In this document: positions 6,952 to 12,668 of the stretch, piece by piece | Layout of the letters: each line of letters begins with the position of its first letter | Position numbering within the stretch: position 1 is the first letter of the stretch | Source: DSBX01 sp046484845 | GTDB lineage: Bacteria; Hydrothermota; Tepidihabitantia; Tepidihabitantales; Tepidihabitantaceae | Assembly (NCBI GenBank): GCA_046484845.1 | Contig: JAWOIB010000042.1 | Span: 1-12,668 of the forward strand | Length of the DNA: 12,668 nucleotides | Direction of reading: 5' to 3' | Made by a program: the position numbers and the translations under genes | The notes under the pieces: model-generated | Told to the model about the DNA's origin: nothing | What the model saw: the letters and a program-made list of their open reading frames with translations, nothing else | The model's database searches: none

Positions 6952-7764
6952 GTGAGTCTGCATCTTCGTCCGGCACTATGCACCGCCATCCTGGTGGCAA
7001 TGACTGCCGCTCTTGCCTTCTCATCCGGCCTCGACCGGCCCGGCGGGCGGGAGCCCGGGCCCGCGCCAATCAGCGCGGAACGCCGGCTCCCGGCAGGCGG
7101 ACCGCACACAGAGTCGGGCCTCCGCCGCTACCCGGAGAACCCGGTCGTGAGCGACGTCGGAATTGCAGGGGTCGCACCGACCGGGACCATTGACACGCTG
7201 ACAACGGTAACCCCGCAGGTCAGAGTCTTCAACTACGGCGGCGAGTCCTTCTCGCTGACTCTCAGGATGGCGATTCGTGTGTCCGATGACTCGCTGGTTT
7301 ATGCGGACTCGGTCCGGTTCACGCTGCCGGGCGGCGGGAACACGGTTGTCAGCCTGCGGCCCTTCCGGTTCCAGACCCTGGGCGAGCACGTTAGTTGCTG
7401 TTCGCTGTTCGTCCAGGACGACACGATTCTGCTGGGCGTCGTTCACTGGACTTTCCTGGTTGTGCCCGAGGTCGGGCTGGCCGGTGAGCAGACCCTGCCG
7501 GCCGGGTACGAGCTGCGTGCGGATTTCGCCGGCAGGCAGGTGAGCTTCGCGGTCCCGGTTGCCGGCCCGGTGGAGCTGGCCGTGCTTGCCAGCGACGGTC
7601 GACTGGTGCGGCACCTGCGGGACGGGCCCTGCGCGGCCGGCCGGTACGCGCTGGCCTGGGACGGGTCGGACGCTGCCGGCCGGCAGGTCGGCCGGGGCAT
7701 CTACTACGTGCGGCTGACCGCGCCCGGGTTCACCGGGGTGCAGAAACTGGTGCGGGTGCAGTGA
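6952..7764 (+). CDS. Small secreted protein: one CARDB-like module plus C-terminal sorting domain
   Basis: 270 residues from GTG 6952. This start gives a signal peptide (RPALCTAILVAMTAALAFSSG, about residues 6-26) and has GAGAGG 5 nt upstream. An ATG at 6933 is in another frame. After a Pro/Gly-rich linker (~27-65), residues ~67-172 form one CARDB-like module (VSDVGIAGVAP, VFNYGGESF). It has an adjacent Cys pair at 149-150. Residues ~178-270 are a FlgD-like / type-A sorting-type domain ending in VQKLVRVQ. No catalytic domain is present, so it looks like an exported binding or structural subunit, or the remnant of a larger protein that lost its middle. The last 113 bp of the shared tract are nearly identical to the subtilase gene, while the rest of the sorting domain is diverged. 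Function unknown. Confidence 0.85.
   Translation: MSLHLRPALCTAILVAMTAALAFSSGLDRPGGREPGPAPISAERRLPAGGPHTESGLRRYPENPVVSDVGIAGVAPTGTIDTLTTVTPQVRVFNYGGESFSLTLRMAIRVSDDSLVYADSVRFTLPGGGNTVVSLRPFRFQTLGEHVSCCSLFVQDDTILLGVVHWTFLVVPEVGLAGEQTLPAGYELRADFAGRQVSFAVPVAGPVELAVLASDGRLVRHLRDGPCAAGRYALAWDGSDAAGRQVGRGIYYVRLTAPGFTGVQKLVRVQ
7639..7751 (+). repeat. Sorting-domain DNA repeat, copy 2 (small secreted protein gene)
   Basis: One mismatch over 113 bp against 5671-5783, at offset 1968. The copies are in direct orientation, in frame, and at the same position relative to the C-terminus in both genes. Confidence 0.95.
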
Positions 7765-7787
7765 GCCCGCCGCTGGAGGTCCAAGAA

Positions 7788-7814
7788 GGCAGGCCGGGGG
7801 TAACCCGGCCTGCC
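7788..7814. terminator. Hairpin between convergent genes, likely bidirectional terminator
   Basis: GGCAGGCCGGG (7788-7798) pairs perfectly with CCCGGCCTGCC (7804-7814) around a 5-nt loop. It sits 23 nt after the small secreted protein gene and ~100 nt after glmS on the opposite strand. On the minus strand the stem is followed by TTCTT, a better terminator tail than on the plus strand. The rest of the 150-bp gap shows nothing I can name. Confidence 0.6.
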
Positions 7815-7914
7815 GCTTAGCGGGCGGTCGGGCCGGCTCAGCGGGCGAAAACCACCCGGGCGGTCGCCGACGCGGGCGCGGGCCGGGTCGCCGGTCGTGG
7901 GCACGGCGAGCAGG

Positions 7915-9738
<1,824 letters not shown>

Positions 9739-9741
9739 CGC

Positions 9742-11100
9742 TCAGGCTCCTTTCCCGGTCAGGACCGCACGGGCTTTATCAAGCTCCGGGCCGGGCTCCC
9801 GGCCCCGGGCCTCGGCGATGACCCGGACGACCGGCTCGGTGTTCGAGGGCCGGGCGTGGAGCCAGAAGTCCGCGCCCTCGAGCCGGACGCCGTCCTGCTC
9901 GTCCAGCCGCGCGCCCGGGAAGGTCGCGACCAGCGCCCCGGCCCGGGCGGCGAAGGCGGCGCGGTCCAGGTCCAGTTTCGTCCCGGCCATCCGCCAGTCG
10001 CCCAGCCCGGCGGCCAGCGCGGACAGCGGCCGGTTCTCCCGGCCGACCAGCCCGAGCACGCAGGCCAGCGCGACCAGCCCGTCGCGGGTGAAGTTCACCG
10101 CGGGCAGGATGACCCCGCCGTTGCCCTCGCCGCCGATGGTCGCGCCCGCGGCTTCCATCCCGGCGGTGACCGCGGCCTCGCCGACCGGGGTGCGCAGCAC
10201 CGGCACCGAGAACTCGGCCGCGACCTGCTCGACCGCCCGGGTGGTGGACAGGTTGGTGACCACCGGGCCCGGGGCGAGCGGCAGGATGAAGCGGCAGGCG
10301 AGGCAGAGGGTCCATTCCTCGGACAGGGGCCGGCCGGTTTCGTCCACCAGCCCGGCCCGGTCGCCGTCCGGGTCGAACCCGATGCCGAAATCCAGCCCGT
10401 CCCGCCGGACCAGCCCGGCCAGACCGGCCAGGTGGGCCGGGGTCGGCTCGGGCCGACGCGGGAATCCCTGCCGGAGCGCGTCCCGGCCGGTCGCGCAGTT
10501 CAGCGTCACCGGCTCGGCCCCGAGCGCCCGGCAGAGCGCGGGGCCGGCCTCCGCGGCCGCGCCGTTCACCGCGTCAACCCCGACGCGGAGCGGCCGCCCG
10601 GGCCGGGGCCGGAAGAACTCGTGCCCGGCCACCGCCGCGACGTGGGCCGCCACCGCGCCGGGCGCGGGCTCGACCGCGCCGCAGCGGTCCCAGCCGACCG
10701 GCGGGCCCGGGTCGAACGCCAGCGGCCGGAAGCGGCCGAAATCCGCCGGGGACAGGAACCGGCCGTCCGGCCCGCAGAGCTTCAGCCCGTTCCATTCCTC
10801 GGGATTGTGGCTGGCGGTGATGACGATGCCGCCGGCCAGCCCCCGGGCGCGGACGAAATGCAGCACGGTCGGGGTCGGGCAGACGCCGAGGTCGAGGACG
10901 TCGCAGCCGGCGGCGGCGAGGCCGGCGACCGCGGCCGCGGCGACCATCGGGCCGGACACGCGCGGGTCGCGGCCGACCGCGACCCGGCCCGGCCCGACGA
11001 ACGCGCCGAACGCCCGGGCGACGGTGGTGACAAGTTCGGGGGTCAGGTCCAGCCCGACGCGGCCGCGCAGGCCGGAGATACCGAAAGCCGCCGGCTCCAT
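9742..11100 (-). CDS. glmM: Phosphoglucosamine mutase-type alpha-D-phosphohexomutase (archaeal-GlmM-like)
   Basis: 452 residues from ATG 11100, a normal GlmM length. The longer reading from TTG 11136 would start in the -35 box and place residues before the conserved FGISGLRG opening. Phosphoserine loop: ITASHNPEEWNG (Ser97). Metal loop: FDPDGDR (Asp243, Asp245, Asp247). Sugar loop: GEGNGG (324-329). Phosphate-binding loop: RPSNTEP (417-423). The sugar and ASHNP-EEWN motifs are of the kind I associate with archaeal and Bacteroidota/Chlorobi GlmM, not the classical GEQSGH bacterial type. With glmS directly downstream, the expected reaction is glucosamine-6-P to glucosamine-1-P. Activity on mannose or glucose phosphates cannot be excluded from sequence. 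It is the first gene of a glmM-glmS operon; glmU is not in the window. Confidence 0.9.
   Translation of the reverse strand: MEPAAFGISGLRGRVGLDLTPELVTTVARAFGAFVGPGRVAVGRDPRVSGPMVAAAAVAGLAAAGCDVLDLGVCPTPTVLHFVRARGLAGGIVITASHNPEEWNGLKLCGPDGRFLSPADFGRFRPLAFDPGPPVGWDRCGAVEPAPGAVAAHVAAVAGHEFFRPRPGRPLRVGVDAVNGAAAEAGPALCRALGAEPVTLNCATGRDALRQGFPRRPEPTPAHLAGLAGLVRRDGLDFGIGFDPDGDRAGLVDETGRPLSEEWTLCLACRFILPLAPGPVVTNLSTTRAVEQVAAEFSVPVLRTPVGEAAVTAGMEAAGATIGGEGNGGVILPAVNFTRDGLVALACVLGLVGRENRPLSALAAGLGDWRMAGTKLDLDRAAFAARAGALVATFPGARLDEQDGVRLEGADFWLHARPSNTEPVVRVIAEARGREPGPELDKARAVLTGKGA
9747..9752 (-). promoter_or_regulatory. glmS ribosome binding site inside the glmM 3' end
   Basis: AAGGAG on the minus strand is 8 nt before ATG 9738 and lies within the last codons of the upstream gene, indicating translational linkage of the pair. 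Confidence 0.85.
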
Positions 11101-11108
11101 TGCGGCAG

Positions 11109-11136
11109 AGTATATCGCCGGGGCCGGGACGGTCAA
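11109..11136 (-). promoter_or_regulatory. Promoter of the glmM-glmS operon, predicted leaderless
   Basis: TTGACC (-35, 11131-11136), a 16-bp spacer and TATACT (-10, 11109-11114) on the minus strand are followed by 8 nt and then ATG 11100. The transcript should begin at or within about two bases of the ATG, and no Shine-Dalgarno sequence is present. It starts 17 nt after the stop codon of the upstream secreted-protein gene. Confidence 0.7.
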
Positions 11137-11152
11137 CAGAACGCCCGGCGGG

Positions 11153-12668
11153 CTACCGCTGGATCACGACTTTGTGGACCCAATCGCGGTCTGGAGACCG
11201 CTCCCACAAGGCAGTCCGGATGAAGTAGACCCCGGGCGCGAGGCGGCGGACATCATTCTCGCCGGGCTGTAGCTCCATCACCTTCCGGCCGGAAGCATCG
11301 AGCAGCGTGGGTGAGGATTCTGAACCACAGAGACACAGAGCGGATTGAGTGTGGTCCGGACAGGACACGGGGCGAAGGAACAAACTGCCGCGGATGACGG
11401 TCGGCAGCCGGGCGAGCGGGCCGGGCCGTGGCGACCCGGGTTTGCCTACCGAGGCGACCTCGACCGGCACCCGGTGAACGATGACCGGGTTGTCCGTTGC
11501 CGGGCCCTGGCCCTGGACGTGGAAGCCGGCGAGCTGGTCAACCAGGTATGCAATCAACAGGGTATCGGCATCGAGACGGTCCACCACACAGGGGAACCGT
11601 TTGGAGGTGGAGTCCGGGTCTGTCAGTCTGACTGCCGGCTGCCAGGACGCCCCATTGCTGTAGTTGTCCCGTGCCCACCAGATGTCGGCCCGCAGCAGGT
11701 CTGTCCGCGGCTCGAAGTTCTGGCCGTCGAACTGCTCCCAGGCGACATACAGCCCGCCCGCAGCGTCCTCGCCGATGCTCGGCCGGCAGGCGTAGTAACC
11801 GTTGTACCCGATTGGCGCCCTGAGCTCCTCCTCCGCCCGGTGAATTCGCGACCACCGGGGCTCGTTGTCCCGGCACCAGTGCCAGATTTCCGAGGGCACG
11901 ACCAGGACCAGGGAGTCCACAAGCGGTTGGACCCCGGCAACGAGGTGCAGCCGGTCCTGCCGGTCGTAGTGCGGGAAAGCCGAGAACTGGGTGAATGCGG
12001 CTATCGTGTCTCCGCCGAACGCCGGCGGCGGGGGCAGGGTCTCGACCGCCGGCCAGGTCGTACCACGGTCGGAGGACTCACAGTAGTAGGCCTGGAAGTG
12101 TCGGAACGGGCCTTCTCGAGCTGTCCAGCTGGCCGCGACCCGGGTCCCAGACGGCGAGGCGGCGACAACCGGGTTCGGGTAACCCGGGTTGCCGAGGTGG
12201 ACCGGCGGGTCCCAACTGCACCAGGTCGTGCACCGGCTGTAGAACAGGATACTTCTCGTCGCGTCGTCGAGCATCAGGACATGGATCCAGTCGGGGTCCC
12301 CGGTCGCGATGACCGGCCAGAGATAGCCGTCCGGGCCTGAGCAGTACTCGAACAACCCGGCGCCCGGGCCTATGTCCCGCGCCAGTTCGGGACGAAGCGG
12401 TGAGCCCATATGCGCCGCGACGAGCGCGACGCCGGTCAGCGGGTCCGCGGCGAGGTTTCCATACCCGGCGCGTTCGGACATCACGCTGATGCCCGACTGC
12501 ATGTGGTCCGGGTCAAGCCAGTTCCATGCGCGGGTGGCGTGGTCGTAGTAGTTGTAGCGTGTGGTGCGGTCCGGGTATGAACTCAGTTCGGAGGCGGAGT
12601 ACATCCAGCTCACGTGGACCCCGTGGCCCTCGGAGTTGATGAGCGTCCTCAGCACCGGGCCATTGAGC
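11153..12668 (-). CDS. Secreted Asp-box (BNR/sialidase-like) beta-propeller protein with C-terminal sorting domain, 5' end outside window
   Basis: The frame stays open to the right edge (residues LNGP precede the first candidate GTG at 12655), so the N-terminus and any signal peptide are off the window. About 505 residues are visible. Counting from GTG 12655, one clear Asp-box is at 194-201 (SSDRGTTW) and a degenerate one near 330-338 (DNYSNGASW). Repeating strand patterns such as GVHVSWM, RVAASW, RLHLVAG, GLYVAWEQFDG and TLLIAYLV fit a beta-propeller. No sialidase catalytic set can be seen, so enzymatic activity is not claimed. Residues ~421-500 resemble a C-terminal sorting domain (TLLDASGRKVMEL, LAPGVYFIR, VHKVVIQR), of a different subtype from the two plus-strand secreted genes. 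About 18 residues around 432-448 (including ALCLCGSES) look like an insertion into that domain and include the CACAGAG element. Confidence 0.85.
   Translation of the reverse strand, partial: LNGPVLRTLINSEGHGVHVSWMYSASELSSYPDRTTRYNYYDHATRAWNWLDPDHMQSGISVMSERAGYGNLAADPLTGVALVAAHMGSPLRPELARDIGPGAGLFEYCSGPDGYLWPVIATGDPDWIHVLMLDDATRSILFYSRCTTWCSWDPPVHLGNPGYPNPVVAASPSGTRVAASWTAREGPFRHFQAYYCESSDRGTTWPAVETLPPPPAFGGDTIAAFTQFSAFPHYDRQDRLHLVAGVQPLVDSLVLVVPSEIWHWCRDNEPRWSRIHRAEEELRAPIGYNGYYACRPSIGEDAAGGLYVAWEQFDGQNFEPRTDLLRADIWWARDNYSNGASWQPAVRLTDPDSTSKRFPCVVDRLDADTLLIAYLVDQLAGFHVQGQGPATDNPVIVHRVPVEVASVGKPGSPRPGPLARLPTVIRGSLFLRPVSCPDHTQSALCLCGSESSPTLLDASGRKVMELQPGENDVRRLAPGVYFIRTALWERSPDRDWVHKVVIQR
11324..11340. 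repeat. CACAGAG-type low-complexity element inside the sorting-domain coding region
   Basis: ACCACAGAGACACAGAG on the plus strand contains two ACAGAG units 8 bp apart. It sits in a patch (about 11314-11352) clearly less GC-rich than its surroundings. It is read in frame as ALCLCG in the secreted protein. From memory, CACAGAG-rich tracts like this recur in many unrelated bacterial genomes and metagenome bins as dispersed sequence; I could not check that here. Confidence 0.5.

Noticed and set aside
7827..7900. Possible remnant of another sorting-domain tail on the minus strand between glmS and the hairpin (reads SATARVVFAR then stop)
   Set aside because: Only about ten residues look suggestive, with no supporting upstream sequence. 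In such GC-rich DNA this is easily chance.
9739..9741. A glmS ribozyme or other leader before glmS
   Set aside because: Only 3 nt separate glmS from the upstream stop codon, and the ribosome binding site lies inside the upstream gene.
11137..11152. A small GCCC/GGGC hairpin as terminator after the Asp-box protein gene
   Set aside because: The stem is only about 4 bp with a 3-nt loop and overlaps the approach to the glmM promoter. Too weak to call.

Overview
The window is very GC-rich and gene-dense. It comes from a bacterium that exports large modular proteins carrying C-terminal beta-sandwich domains of the FlgD-like / type-A sorting-signal kind. Together with a GlmM of the 'archaeal/Bacteroidota-Chlorobi' motif type, this suggests an uncultured member of the FCB-like lineages, for example candidate division WOR-3 or a relative. 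That placement is inference from protein style: there is no rRNA or other phylogenetic marker here.

Layout. (1) 1-2534, minus: a large secreted protein (844 codons visible, 3' end outside) with a signal peptide, a cleaved-adhesin/choice-of-anchor-J-like head, and six copies of a ~100-residue CARDB-like module interrupted by one Kre9/KNH-type module. (2) 2535-3075: a 541-bp divergent regulatory region with one promoter per strand and a ~330-nt leader on the minus side. (3) 3076-5796, plus: a secreted subtilase with an intact Asp/His/Ser triad, a jelly-roll domain, one CARDB-like module and a sorting domain, closed by a 14-bp hairpin terminator. (4) 5905-6876, plus: a tandem GNAT acetyltransferase from an apparently leaderless promoter. 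(5) 6952-7764, plus: a small secreted protein reduced to one CARDB-like module plus a sorting domain that is almost DNA-identical to the subtilase's. (6) 7788-7814: a hairpin between convergent genes. (7) 7915-11100, minus: a glmM-glmS operon for the first steps of UDP-GlcNAc synthesis, again with an apparently leaderless promoter. (8) 11153 to the right edge, minus: the 3' part of a secreted Asp-box (BNR/sialidase-like) protein with a different sorting-domain variant and an odd in-frame CACAGAG-type insert.

How it fits together. Four of the seven genes are envelope or exoproteome genes built from a shared module kit: CARDB-like Ig modules plus C-terminal sorting domains. The subtilase and the large adhesin-like protein are divergently transcribed from one intergenic region. 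The glmMS operon is housekeeping for cell-wall or glycan precursors. The DNA shows recent homogenisation of modules (exact 85-bp repeats inside gene 1, and a 113-bp tract with one mismatch between two genes). Both cytoplasmic transcription units start with promoter spacing that predicts no 5' leader, while the secreted genes have Shine-Dalgarno sequences. I found no CRISPR array, tRNA, rRNA, transposase or phage gene. I do not see a clearly new enzymatic system; the most interesting signals are the module recombination, the leaderless promoters, the adhesin-gene leader and the CACAGAG insert.
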